This document shows positions 1 through 7,399 of a stretch of 9,760 nucleotides of DNA, in pieces. The notes below the pieces were generated by a model. The model saw only the letters and a program-made list of their open reading frames with translations. It was not told the origin of the DNA and did no database searches. Each line of letters starts with the position of its first letter. The stretch's first letter is position 1. Both the position numbers and the translations under genes were made by a program. Source of the DNA: Pseudomonadota bacterium (GTDB taxonomy: Bacteria; Pseudomonadota; Alphaproteobacteria; Rhodospirillales; 2-02-FULL-58-16); the NCBI GenBank assembly GCA_022572335.1, contig JACZWD010000093.1:1-9760 (forward strand), written 5' to 3'.

Positions 1-187
1 AAGCCTTGGTAAGCCGCCGTTGCGGTCGCGTATGCGGCCCGTCGGAGGGCGTCGAAAAGTTTTGACGATGCACCGCATCGCCTGCAACTTTCCTCCTGCC
101 CGACGAGCCGCCTACGCGATCTCTATGGGTCATGATCAGCGCTCCTTGGTATAAGGCCGCGGCGACGGGAGCCAAGGGAAAAGGCTG
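1..187. other. Unassigned upstream region
   Basis: No gene can be supported here. A plus-strand frame is open from base 2 to a stop at 152-154 but matches nothing I recognise. On the minus strand an ATG at 78 opens a 26-codon frame running off the left edge, with an AGGAGGA at 91-97 about 12 bases upstream; this could be the start of a divergent gene, but the codons are not convincing. A perfect 6-bp stem with a 3-base loop lies at 66-80 (CGATGC acc GCATCG). A TATAAG at 150-155, inside the small dyad CCTT-N5-AAGG (144-156), is a possible -10 for the Rrf2 gene, but no good -35 lies 16-18 bases upstream (best is GGGTCA at 127-132). Confidence 0.3.
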
Positions 188-643
188 ATGTTGCGCCTGT
201 CCAAGAAAATGCTGTTTGCCATCGAGGCGGTCCTGGACATCGCCTACCACGCCGCCAGCGCGCCGGTGCAAAGCCGCGAGATCACCCGGCGCCAGGGCAT
301 CCCCCGGCGCTATCTGGAACAGGCGCTGCAGCAGCTGGTGCGCCAGGGCGTTCTGATCGGTGTCCGCGGTCCCAGGGGCGGTTACCGGCTGGCGCGCGAG
401 CGCCGGCGGATCTCGGTCGGCGACATCGTCCGCGTGGTGCGCACCATGGAGCCGGGCGAAAACGTCCCGACGGACGCCGGCGGATCGGGCCTCGGCCGCA
501 GCGTGGTCCAGCCGCTCTGGGTCGAACTGCAAGACGAGGCCATGGCGCGTCTCGATTCGGTGACCATCGACGACCTGTGCACCCGCGCCGACCACGCGGG
601 CGTCGCCAGCGAAGGGCGGAGGAACCTGGACTTCTCGATCTGA
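188..643 (+). CDS. Rrf2-family transcriptional regulator, possibly CymR-like
   Basis: This 151-residue protein is a DNA-binding regulator of the Rrf2 family, a normal length for the family. The N-terminal winged helix-turn-helix spans about residues 5-70. The recognition region includes IPRRYLEQALQQLVRQG (38-54), and the wing is GVRGPRGGYRLAR (58-70), the family signature. The IscR-type [2Fe-2S] ligands are missing: residues 88-104 contain no cysteine, and the only cysteine is C131. It is therefore unlikely to be an IscR-like Fe-S sensor. After about residue 133 the chain is polar and probably flexible, ending LDFSI with a C-terminal isoleucine. The next gene on the same strand, 74 bp downstream, is cysteine synthase, so control of cysteine synthesis in the manner of CymR is the likely role (inference). 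The ATG at 188 has a purine-rich GGGAAAAGG just upstream. The family call is firm; target and signal are inferred. Confidence 0.88.
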   Translation: MLRLSKKMLFAIEAVLDIAYHAASAPVQSREITRRQGIPRRYLEQALQQLVRQGVLIGVRGPRGGYRLARERRRISVGDIVRVVRTMEPGENVPTDAGGSGLGRSVVQPLWVELQDEAMARLDSVTIDDLCTRADHAGVASEGRRNLDFSI

Positions 644-717
644 TCCGCGGGCTTGCCGTGAGCCGCCGCCCAGGCGGACGGCCGACGCAAAAAGGTATAG
701 GGTACCCGACCGTTGAA

Positions 718-1728
<1,011 letters not shown>

Positions 1729-1759
1729 TACCAACGAGACCCCACCCCGGGTTGCACCC

Positions 1760-2569
1760 ATGGAGTTCAGCGAAAACCAGATTCAGCGGTATGCACGCCA
1801 CATCCTCCTCGACGAGGTAGGCGGCGAGGGACAGGCCCGGCTGCTGGACGCCAAGGTCCTGGTGATCGGCGCCGGCGGGCTGGGATCGCCGGTGCTCCTC
1901 TACCTGGCGGCCGCCGGGGTGGGCACGCTCGGCGTCGTCGACGACGACGTGGTCGACCTGAGCAACCTGCAACGCCAGGTGATCCACTCCACCGCCAGCA
2001 TCGGCCGGCCCAAGGTGGAAAGCGCCGGCGACACCTTGCGCGCCATCAACCCGGACGTGCGCATCATCGCCCACCACGAGCGCATCGACGCCGGGAACGC
2101 CCTGGCGCTGATCTCCGGCTACGACCTGGTGGCCGACGGAAGCGACAACTTCCCGACCCGCTTCCTGGTCAACGACGCCTGCTATTTCTCCCGCAAGCCC
2201 CTGGTGTCCGGGGCGATTCTCCGGTTCGACGGGCAGGTGGCCACGTTCAAGGCCCACGAGGCCGGGAACAACCCGTGCTACCGCTGCATTTTCCGCGAGG
2301 CGCCGCCGCCCGGCCAGATCCCGTCCTGCGCCGAAGCCGGCGTGCTGGGGGCGCTGTGCGGCATGATCGGATCGCTGCAGGCGACGGAGATCCTGAAGGA
2401 GCTGCTGGGTATCGGCGACAGCTTTTCCGGGTCGCTGATCATCTACGATGCGCTCGGCGCCACCTTCCGCAAGATCAAGGTGAAGCCGGACCCGGGCTGC
2501 CCGCTGTGCGGAGAGAACCCCACCATCACCGATCTCTCGGCCCACGAGACGGGAGACGACCGTGCCTAG
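1760..2569 (+). CDS. moeB: E1-like sulfur-carrier adenylyltransferase, MoeB/ThiF/HesA family
   Basis: A 269-residue E1-like enzyme of the ThiF fold. Members adenylate the C-terminal glycine of small ubiquitin-like sulfur carriers (MoaD, ThiS, CysO-like) before thiocarboxylate formation. The nucleotide-binding loop is GAGGLGSP (37-44). The conserved arginine is R72 in LSNLQRQ, the lysine is K85 in GRPKV, and the magnesium/ATP aspartate is D129 in DGSDN. Two CxxC pairs, C173/C176 and C247/C250, form the structural zinc site. C190 in PSCAEAGVLG is at the position of the catalytic or persulfide cysteine. There is no C-terminal rhodanese domain, so it is the short MoeB/ThiF form. It starts 31 bp after cysK and its stop overlaps the next start by 8 bases, so the genes are probably co-transcribed. 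MoeB, ThiF and HesA cannot be told apart from sequence alone, and no carrier gene is present in the window. Confidence 0.85.
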   Translation: MEFSENQIQRYARHILLDEVGGEGQARLLDAKVLVIGAGGLGSPVLLYLAAAGVGTLGVVDDDVVDLSNLQRQVIHSTASIGRPKVESAGDTLRAINPDVRIIAHHERIDAGNALALISGYDLVADGSDNFPTRFLVNDACYFSRKPLVSGAILRFDGQVATFKAHEAGNNPCYRCIFREAPPPGQIPSCAEAGVLGALCGMIGSLQATEILKELLGIGDSFSGSLIIYDALGATFRKIKVKPDPGCPLCGENPTITDLSAHETGDDRA

Positions 2570-3023
2570 TGAAAACGGCGCGCCGGCGCCGGACCGCCCG
2601 GACAAGCTTTCGATCATCGTCTATTCGGGCGAGTTCGACAAAGTCCATTACGCCCTCGCCCTGGCCAGCTCGGCCGTCGCCACCAACCAGGCGGCGACCC
2701 TGTTCTTCACCATGGGGGCGTGCCGCGCCCTGTTGCGCGCCGGCGCCGACGGGACCCCCGGCTGGCACACCCTCGACGCCGGGCCGGGCCGTGCGGCGCC
2801 GGCGGAGATCGACCGCGACTACGCCCGGCTGGGCGTCGCCACCTTCGACGAGCTTTTCTCCGCCTGCGTGGAACTGGGGGTGCGCTTCATCGTCTGCGAG
2901 ATGGGCCTGCGCGCCGCCGGCATCGAGGCCAGGGACCTGCGCGACGACCTGAGCATCGACACCGCCGGCATCGTCACCTTCCTCGGCGACGCGTCGAAGG
3001 ACGGCGCGATGCTGTTGGTTTGA
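2562..3023 (+). CDS. DsrE-like sulfur-relay family protein
   Basis: A 153-residue cytoplasmic protein of the DsrE/DsrF-like (DsrE2, peroxiredoxin-like) fold. The GTG start at 2562 lies inside the end of the adenylyltransferase gene, giving an 8-base overlap typical of translational coupling. The first strand is KLSIIVYSGEFDKVHYALALA (about 15-35), followed by ATLFFTMGACRALL (45-58). The diagnostic segment is LGVRFIVCEMGLRAAGI (105-121), where C112 sits at the position of the active-site cysteine of DsrE-type sulfur transferases; C54 and C102 are other cysteines that could take part. Such proteins carry persulfide sulfur in relays (TusD/DsrE) or have unknown roles. Next to cysK and an E1-like enzyme, a sulfur-handling role is likely, but the donor and acceptor cannot be named. 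Confidence 0.75.
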   Translation: MPSENGAPAPDRPDKLSIIVYSGEFDKVHYALALASSAVATNQAATLFFTMGACRALLRAGADGTPGWHTLDAGPGRAAPAEIDRDYARLGVATFDELFSACVELGVRFIVCEMGLRAAGIEARDLRDDLSIDTAGIVTFLGDASKDGAMLLV

Positions 3024-3045
3024 CGGCCCGCGGCCCGTTCCCGTC

Positions 3046-3068
3046 AGCACCCGGTCAAACAGGGTGCT
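3046..3068. terminator. Possible hairpin between convergent genes
   Basis: A perfect 7-bp stem, AGCACCC (3046-3052) and GGGTGCT (3062-3068), with a 9-base loop lies in the 67-bp gap between the convergent DsrE-like and methyltransferase genes. Its position fits a bidirectional terminator, but neither strand has a T-run after the stem, so this is only a candidate. Confidence 0.35.
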
Positions 3069-3090
3069 TCCGATTGGCGCGCCACCGTGG

Positions 3091-3933
3091 TCATCGACCG
3101 TCGGTCGAGGGCGCCTGCGCCGGCACGACCGCAAACAGCTCGCGCCGCACCAGGCGCTGATCCAGGGCGTCGAGCGTCGCCCGTCTGCGGGCCCGTTGGT
3201 CGGCCGCGTCGGCGTCCCCGAATAGCCGTGCGATCTCGTCGGCGTGACGTTCCAGCTGGCTGAGCATCCGGGTGACGGTCGTCTGGTAATCGGCGGTCAG
3301 GTCCCGGTGATCGGTGATCTGCCACCCGGCTTGGCGCAGCAATTCCGGGTAGGGGGTGTCGGACGCGATGAAGGGCGGCCCGCCGGCCTGGGCCTGCTCA
3401 TACGCATCAGCGGGCACGTCCGGTGCAATCAGAATGACCGAAAAGACCATTTTGCCGCTGTCGCGCACGACACGGCGGCAGGCCTTCAGAACGTCCAGCT
3501 TTTCGGGAAGGCAGCACAGCACGTCGGAATGAATGACGGCATCGAACACGCCATGGCGAAATGGCAGCGCGGCGGCATCCGCCACGCAGCCCCAGCAGAT
3601 GCCGGAGATAGGGTCGGCCCTCGCCCGTTTCAGTGCGATGCGCAGACCGGTAATCGGGAGGTCAGTCAGGGTAACGTCGCACCCCATTTCGCCGGCCAGG
3701 TAAAGCCCCGGCCAGCCGGAACCGGATCCCACATCCAAGAGCCGCGTCCCCGGGCGCAAGGCCAGTATGTCGGTGATGACCCGGGCTTCCGCGACGGTGG
3801 TCCAGCTGGTGGCGCCGTAGTCGCAGCCGCAGACGGAGCGCTCGATCGAACGCATGACCTCCGACTGGCCGAGTTCGTATCTCTTCGAGAACCGGTCGAA
3901 TACCGCTCGTTCGGCGGATGTGCGTTTGATCAT
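3091..3933 (-). CDS. Class I SAM-dependent methyltransferase
   Basis: A 280-residue methyltransferase with a Rossmann-type SAM fold. Motif I is LLDVGSGSGWPG (65-76). The acidic residue ending strand 2 is D91 in TLTDLP, motif II is DAAALPF with D119, and DAVIHSDVLCCLP (131-143) is the strand 4 region. The N-terminal part (1-60), with FDRFSKRYELGQSEVM and CDYGATSWTT, may be a substrate-recognition cap; the C-terminal 60 residues are charged and helical. The substrate (small molecule, lipid or other) cannot be named. It is alone on the minus strand, convergent to the sulfur cluster. Its base composition is less GC-rich than the flanking genes, about 58-65 percent in sampled lines against up to 80 percent in cysK. 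An AT-rich upstream region and a possible mobile-element remnant follow, so recent acquisition is possible. The ATG at 3933 has no strong ribosome site; GAGATAA lies about 4-10 bases upstream. Confidence 0.85.
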   Translation of the reverse strand: MIKRTSAERAVFDRFSKRYELGQSEVMRSIERSVCGCDYGATSWTTVAEARVITDILALRPGTRLLDVGSGSGWPGLYLAGEMGCDVTLTDLPITGLRIALKRARADPISGICWGCVADAAALPFRHGVFDAVIHSDVLCCLPEKLDVLKACRRVVRDSGKMVFSVILIAPDVPADAYEQAQAGGPPFIASDTPYPELLRQAGWQITDHRDLTADYQTTVTRMLSQLERHADEIARLFGDADAADQRARRRATLDALDQRLVRRELFAVVPAQAPSTDGR

Positions 3934-4027
3934 CCGTTATCTCAATGTTTTTTTGTGCCCGCCCAGCCGGACGGTAGAGCAATAGCGATCGCAAATTACG
4001 CCCCGATCCTAACGTCCGCTTGTGGCT

Positions 4028-4174
4028 GAGGCCGTTGAAAAACTATTTTCGAGGTCGCGCGGCGCAACAATGATTCGCATCGGCCGCAACAATCGAAAGA
4101 ATGAATTACGAGCAGCCCGATCTGTGAATCTTTGTTTCAAGAAATTTTCCCCGTTCGAGTTTTTCAACAGCTTC
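4028..4174. mobile_element. Possible MITE or IS remnant with 17-bp inverted repeats
   Basis: The left end (4028-4044, gaggccgttgaaaaact) and the right end (4158-4174, agtttttcaacagcttc) are inverted copies matching at 15 of 17 positions. They enclose a 113-bp AT-richer core that contains two copies of GCAACAAT 22 bases apart (4064 and 4086). The element fills the gap between the methyltransferase promoter region and the 3' end of the class IV aminotransferase gene. It has no coding capacity and no clear target-site duplication. Ends of the form GTTGAAAAACT resemble those I recall for some insertion-sequence families, but I cannot assign one. The rest of this gap (3934-4027) holds only AT-rich sequence with a T7 run at 3949-3955 and a GCGATCGC palindrome at 3985-3992. 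Confidence 0.4.
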
Positions 4175-4188
4175 GTTGAATATCGGTA

Positions 4189-4992
4189 TTACGGGATGGC
4201 GCGAAACTTCTCGAACACCGGTCCCGGCCGGCCGTCGCCTATGGGCGCGCCGTCGACGGATACCACGGCGCGAATACCCAGGCAGTTGGTGATGAAGGCT
4301 TCCGAGGCCGAGGCCAGGTCCTCGGGTTTGAGCGAACGCTCCTCGGCCCCGGCGGCCGCCAGGACCTCGGCCCTGATCACGCCGGGAAGGGCGCCGTCGG
4401 CGACGGGCGGCGTCACCACCACGCCGTCGATGACGAGAAAAAGATTGGCCATCGTGGTCCCGGCCAGGCGCCCCGCCGTGTTCAGCAGCAGCGCGTCGTC
4501 GGCGCCCCTTTTGGCGGCCTCCAGGCGGGCGAGAATGTTGTCGAGATAGTTGATGCACTTGCAGCGCGACAGGGGCGAGTGCTCGTTGCGCCGCGTCTTG
4601 GTGGCGATGACGGCGCGGATGGGAGAGGGCGAAGAGGCCTCGGCGGCGGCGGCCGTGATCAGCAGGGTCGGGCGGGGCTGGGGCGGCGGCAGCAGCCCGC
4701 GTGGCCCCGGGCCGCGCGTCAGGGTGAGGCGCAGGACCCCGTCGGTGACGGCGTTGGCCTCGAGCGTCTCCTCCAGGGCACGGCCGAGCGCCTCGTCGGA
4801 GACCGGCACCGGGAGGTCGAGCACGTCTGCGCCCGCCCTGAGCCGGGCGCAATGGGCCGCCAGGCGCAGGGGCCGGCCGCCGCGGGCGCGGATGGTCTCG
4901 AACAAGCCGTCGCCGAGGGTCAGGCCGCGGTCGGCGGGATCGACGCGGGCCTCCGCCGCGGACACCAGCGCGCCATTGAGATGGATCAACAC
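4189..4992 (-). CDS. Class IV PLP aminotransferase / aminodeoxychorismate lyase-like
   Basis: A 267-residue protein of PLP fold type IV, the family of branched-chain and D-alanine aminotransferases and PabC. RGLTLGDGLFETIR (22-35) is the family's N-terminal signature, LRLTLTRG (87-94) follows, and the Schiff-base lysine is K145 in CKCINYLDN. The usual glutamate contacting the PLP ring nitrogen, in a G-x-x-x-E-x-x-x-x-N-L-F pattern, is replaced by G178 in GRLAGTTMANLF (174-185). ALPGVIRAEVL (201-211) and SEAFITNCLGIRAVVSVDG (230-248) complete the fold. The frame is open to 5094, but the upstream part overlaps the dehydrogenase gene. A GTG at 4992 gives VLIHLNG, the usual N-terminus, 22 bp after the dehydrogenase stop; a TTG at 4989 is also possible. 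No close ribosome site is visible, so coupling to the upstream gene is likely. PabC (folate synthesis) is the best guess by general look; D-amino-acid aminotransferase is the alternative. Confidence 0.82.
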   Translation of the reverse strand: MLIHLNGALVSAAEARVDPADRGLTLGDGLFETIRARGGRPLRLAAHCARLRAGADVLDLPVPVSDEALGRALEETLEANAVTDGVLRLTLTRGPGPRGLLPPPQPRPTLLITAAAAEASSPSPIRAVIATKTRRNEHSPLSRCKCINYLDNILARLEAAKRGADDALLLNTAGRLAGTTMANLFLVIDGVVVTPPVADGALPGVIRAEVLAAAGAEERSLKPEDLASASEAFITNCLGIRAVVSVDGAPIGDGRPGPVFEKFRAIP

Positions 4993-5014
4993 GGGACAAC
5001 GCGTATCGCGGATT

Positions 5015-6001
5015 CTAGAACCCCTCCCCGAGCACCCGGTCGGGCGGCTTGTGGCCGTCGGTGAAGGTCTTGATGTTGACCACCACCTTTTCACCCATGT
5101 CGATGCGGCCTTCGAAGGTGGCCGATCCCATGTGCGGCAACAGCACCACGTTGTCCAGTTCGAGAAGCTTCGGATTCACCGCCGGCGCGTGTTCGAACAC
5201 ATCCAGCCCGGCGCCGCCGATATCGCCGGCCCTCAGCAGGCGGGTCAGCGCGTTCTCGTCGATGACCTCGCCGCGCGAGGTATTGACGATGTAGGCGTGG
5301 GGCTGCAGCAGCTTCAGGCGCCGCTCGGACAGCAGGTGGTAGGTGGCCGGCGTGTGGGGGCAGTTGACCGAGATGATGTCCATGCGCGCCAGCATCTGAT
5401 CCAGGCTTTCCCAGTAGGTGGCCTCCAGTTCGCCTTCCACGTCGGGGTGATGCCGGCGCCGGTTGTGATAATGGATGGAGAGGCCGAACCCCCGCGCCCG
5501 GCGCGCCACGGCCTGGCCGATGCGGCCCATGCCGATGATGCCGAGCCGCTTGCCGTAGATGCGGTGGCCGAGCATCCAGTTGGGCGACCATCCTTCCCAC
5601 TTGCCCGACCGCAGGACCCGCTCGCCCTCCGCCAGACGGCGCGGCACGGCCAGGATCAGGGCCATGGTCATGTCGGCGGTATCCTCGGTCAGCACGTCCG
5701 GCGTGTTGGTCACCACGATGTCGTACCGGCGCGCGGCGGCCAGGTCGATGTGGTCGACCCCGGTGCCGTAATTGGCGATCAGACGCATACGCGCGCCGGC
5801 CTGGGCGAGGAGCTGGGAATCGATGCGGTCGGTCAAGGTGGGGACCAGAACGTCCGCCGTCTTCACCGCCTCGATCAACTGGTCCGTGCTCATGGGCTTG
5901 TCGTCCAGGTTCAACTGGACGTCAAACAGTTCCATCATCCGGGTTTCAACGGCATCCGGCAGCTTGCGGGTGACCACCACCAGCGGCTTTTTTTCGGCCA
6001 T
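5015..6001 (-). CDS. D-2-hydroxyacid dehydrogenase, glyoxylate/hydroxypyruvate reductase-like
   Basis: A 328-residue NAD(P)-dependent D-2-hydroxyacid dehydrogenase. The substrate-domain motif is NYGTGVDHID (77-86). The nucleotide-binding Rossmann loop is GIIGMGRIGQAVARRA (154-169), and NRRRHH (180-185) follows the second strand; its arginines suggest NADPH use. The catalytic arginine is R243 in NTSRGEVID and the catalytic histidine is H290 in LLPHMGSAT. The catalytic glutamate of the Arg-Glu-His triad is missing: the usual FExEP reads FEHAP, with A272 (GCG codon). The ATG at 6001 has a GGGGG ribosome site 7 bases upstream (6009-6013); the frame remains open to 6271 but overlaps a divergent promoter. 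It resembles GyaR of alphaproteobacteria, which reduces glyoxylate or hydroxypyruvate in the cytoplasm. It heads a two-gene unit with the class IV aminotransferase. Confidence 0.88.
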   Translation of the reverse strand: MAEKKPLVVVTRKLPDAVETRMMELFDVQLNLDDKPMSTDQLIEAVKTADVLVPTLTDRIDSQLLAQAGARMRLIANYGTGVDHIDLAAARRYDIVVTNTPDVLTEDTADMTMALILAVPRRLAEGERVLRSGKWEGWSPNWMLGHRIYGKRLGIIGMGRIGQAVARRARGFGLSIHYHNRRRHHPDVEGELEATYWESLDQMLARMDIISVNCPHTPATYHLLSERRLKLLQPHAYIVNTSRGEVIDENALTRLLRAGDIGGAGLDVFEHAPAVNPKLLELDNVVLLPHMGSATFEGRIDMGEKVVVNIKTFTDGHKPPDRVLGEGF

Positions 6002-6034
6002 CAGAAATCCCCCAGCGGGCGTCCGCGCCGTCAG

Positions 6035-6063
6035 GCCATAGCAACAAGGGGGAGCCTTGTCCA
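6035..6063 (-). promoter_or_regulatory. Weak candidate promoter of the dehydrogenase gene
   Basis: On the minus strand TGGACA (6058-6063) is followed after 17 bases by TATGGC (6035-6040), 34 bases before the start codon. The -35 matches 5 of 6, the -10 only 3 of 6. An inverted repeat ACAAGG-N5-CCTTGT (6044-6060) lies mostly in the spacer and could be an operator. Both are speculative. Confidence 0.3.
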
Positions 6064-6127
6064 GCATCGCGTGGCCGGGGGCCGCCCGCGCCCGGAGGGC
6101 CGGACGGGAGCGGCGCGAACGGATGTC

Positions 6128-6158
6128 TTGACCGCCGCCGAGGGGCCGACCGTATAAT
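6128..6158 (+). promoter_or_regulatory. Sigma70-type promoter of the SH3-domain gene
   Basis: TTGACC (6128-6133) and a perfect TATAAT (6153-6158) are separated by 19 bases, slightly longer than ideal. Transcription would begin near 6165. This excludes the in-frame ATG at 6157, which lies in the -10 itself, and supports the ATG at 6205 as the start of the SH3 gene. Confidence 0.6.
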
Positions 6159-6204
6159 GGGCGCGTCCCCGCGTCACCGTCTTTTCTGTTCGGTCGCCCC
6201 TGCC

Positions 6205-6708
6205 ATGAATGCGCGATCCATTCTGTTTCTCGTCTTTGCCGCCATCCTGTTTTCGGGGATGTTGCCGGCATGGGCGGCGCCCGAAGGCACGGGCCTGCCG
6301 CTGCCCCGTTTCGTTAATCTGCGCTCCGGCGAGGTGAACATGCGCACCGGCCCGGGGGTTCAATATCCGGTGGAGTGGGTGTACCGGCGCCAAAACCTGC
6401 CGCTCGAGATCATCGCCGAGCACCGCACGTGGCGCAAGGTGAGGGACTGGCAGGGCACCCAGGGTTGGATACACCAGAGCATGCTGGGTGGGCGGCGCAC
6501 CTTTGTCGTCACCGGCGCCATCCGCACCCTGCGCGACGAGGCGGACGCCAGGAGCGCGCCGGTGGCGCGCTTCGAACCGGGCGTCGTCGGGCACCTGATG
6601 GAATGCGCCAAGGACAGCGGATGGTGCAAGGTGGAGATCGACGAGTTCACGGGCTGGCTAAGACGGGTCGACTTCTGGGGCGCCCTCGCCAACGAGCTGG
6701 TGGAGTAA
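6205..6708 (+). CDS. Exported bacterial SH3-domain protein
   Basis: A 167-residue protein predicted to be secreted. Residues 1-24 are a Sec signal peptide: short positive N-region (NAR), hydrophobic core ILFLVFAAILF, then a probable signal peptidase I site after AWA (22-24). The mature part carries two bacterial SH3 (SH3_4/SH3b type) repeats. The first, about 38-95, contains GEVNMRTGPGVQYPVEWVY (42-60) and GWIHQSML. The second, about 105-156, contains IRTLRDEADARSAPVARFEPG and GWLRRVDFWG. Two cysteines, C134 and C141, may form a disulfide. Such domains usually bind peptidoglycan or act as targeting modules; no catalytic domain is present. The start at 6205 follows from the promoter position; an upstream in-frame ATG at 6157 would give 183 residues but lies in the -10 box. 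It is divergent from the dehydrogenase gene. Confidence 0.85.
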   Translation: MNARSILFLVFAAILFSGMLPAWAAPEGTGLPLPRFVNLRSGEVNMRTGPGVQYPVEWVYRRQNLPLEIIAEHRTWRKVRDWQGTQGWIHQSMLGGRRTFVVTGAIRTLRDEADARSAPVARFEPGVVGHLMECAKDSGWCKVEIDEFTGWLRRVDFWGALANELVE

Positions 6709-6718
6709 GGGCAGAAGA

Positions 6719-6806
6719 CAGGGATCAGGGATCAGGTATCAGAAGCCAGAGGCTCCAAATCTGATCCCTGATCCCTGATCCCTGATCCCTGATCCCTGAT
6801 CCCTGA
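6719..6806. repeat. Inverted heptamer array (CTGATCC)n forming a long hairpin
   Basis: The right arm (6761-6806) holds six exact CTGATCC units plus CTGA. The left arm (6719-6742) holds about 3.4 units in the opposite orientation with one substitution. The arms pair over 24 bp with one mismatch around an 18-base loop (6743-6760). The array lies at the junction of the convergent SH3 and DUF3501 genes and runs into the 3' end of the latter. The long hairpin could end transcription from both sides, though no T-run follows. Similar short tandem repeats tend to occur between genes. Confidence 0.9.
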
Positions 6807-7386
6807 AATCCCCGGCCAGGGCGGCGCGGACGGCCTCGGGCAGGCGCGCCATGTGGCCGTAGTTCTCGTGGCCGACGCCTAAGGTGACGTCCGCCCCGGG
6901 CGTGGCGAACTTTTCGATCTGCGGGCGCGTGAAGGGAAAGCGCAGGAAATGCACCGATGACGCCCTGCCGGCGGCGGTGCTGCGTTCCACGTCTCCCTCG
7001 GGCACGGCGCGGATGGTTTCGCCGTCGACGCTGAGGGTCACCGTGTTCTCCACCCCGCCGAGGCGGGCCAGGACGCGGGCGCGGCGGTCCGCGTCGTCGA
7101 TCTCGAACATCAGGGTCGCGACCAGGTTGTCACCCTTGGGGACAAGCGGGTTATAGGCCGCCAGTTCGTCGGCGATCTGGTCCTCGCCCCCCTTCTCGAT
7201 GTAGAGCATCTCGTGGATCTGGTGCCACATGGTTTCGTAACACTCGAAACTGAACATGGCGTCGGGACCGACCGCCAGGCGGCGGGTCTTCTTCAGCTCC
7301 ATCATCGCCGGGCGGCGTTGGCGCCGTGTCTTCGCGTATTCGTCGATCGGCATGATGTCGGCGCGGGTGATTTCGGTTTTTGCCAT
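6739..7386 (-). CDS. DUF3501 family protein with repeat-encoded C-terminal tail
   Basis: A 215-residue protein of the DUF3501 family, of unknown function. Recognisable segments are MPIDEYAKTRRQRRPAMMEL (12-31), VGPDAMFSFECYETMWHQIH (39-58), QIADELAAYNPLVP (70-83) and the C-terminal LGVGHENYGHMARLPEAVR. The normal family end appears to be about residue 191 (LAGDF). The last 24 residues, including two RDQGSGI units, are encoded by the heptamer array and its flank and are probably an add-on. The gene starts with ATG at 7386 behind a strong GGAAGGAG ribosome site, 13 bp after the Fe-S gene stop, so the two are co-transcribed. DUF3501 genes are known to accompany rubrerythrin and HdrD-like Fe-S proteins; a role with them in peroxide or iron stress is inferred. 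The protein has a single cysteine (in FECYE) and no visible metal motif beyond scattered histidines. Confidence 0.85.
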   Translation of the reverse strand: MAKTEITRADIMPIDEYAKTRRQRRPAMMELKKTRRLAVGPDAMFSFECYETMWHQIHEMLYIEKGGEDQIADELAAYNPLVPKGDNLVATLMFEIDDADRRARVLARLGGVENTVTLSVDGETIRAVPEGDVERSTAAGRASSVHFLRFPFTRPQIEKFATPGADVTLGVGHENYGHMARLPEAVRAALAGDFRDQGSGIRDQGSGIRFGASGF

Positions 7387-7399
7387 TGCTCCTTCCCGG

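Noticed and set aside
577..717. 47-residue N-terminal extension of cysteine synthase
   Set aside because: It overlaps the Rrf2 gene, is arginine-rich and unlike any CysK N-terminus; the ATG at 718 starts the conserved part.
4106..4188. Extension of a minus-strand frame through the inverted-repeat element
   Set aside because: That frame is not the one of the class IV enzyme; the AVEKL-type translation arises from the terminal repeat itself.
4550..6157. 535-residue plus-strand frame across the aminotransferase and dehydrogenase
   Set aside because: Overlaps two well-supported minus-strand genes and has shadow-like composition without a known motif.
6719..6806. CRISPR-like array
   Set aside because: Units are 7 bases with no spacers and the two arms are inverted to each other; this is a simple heptamer repeat.
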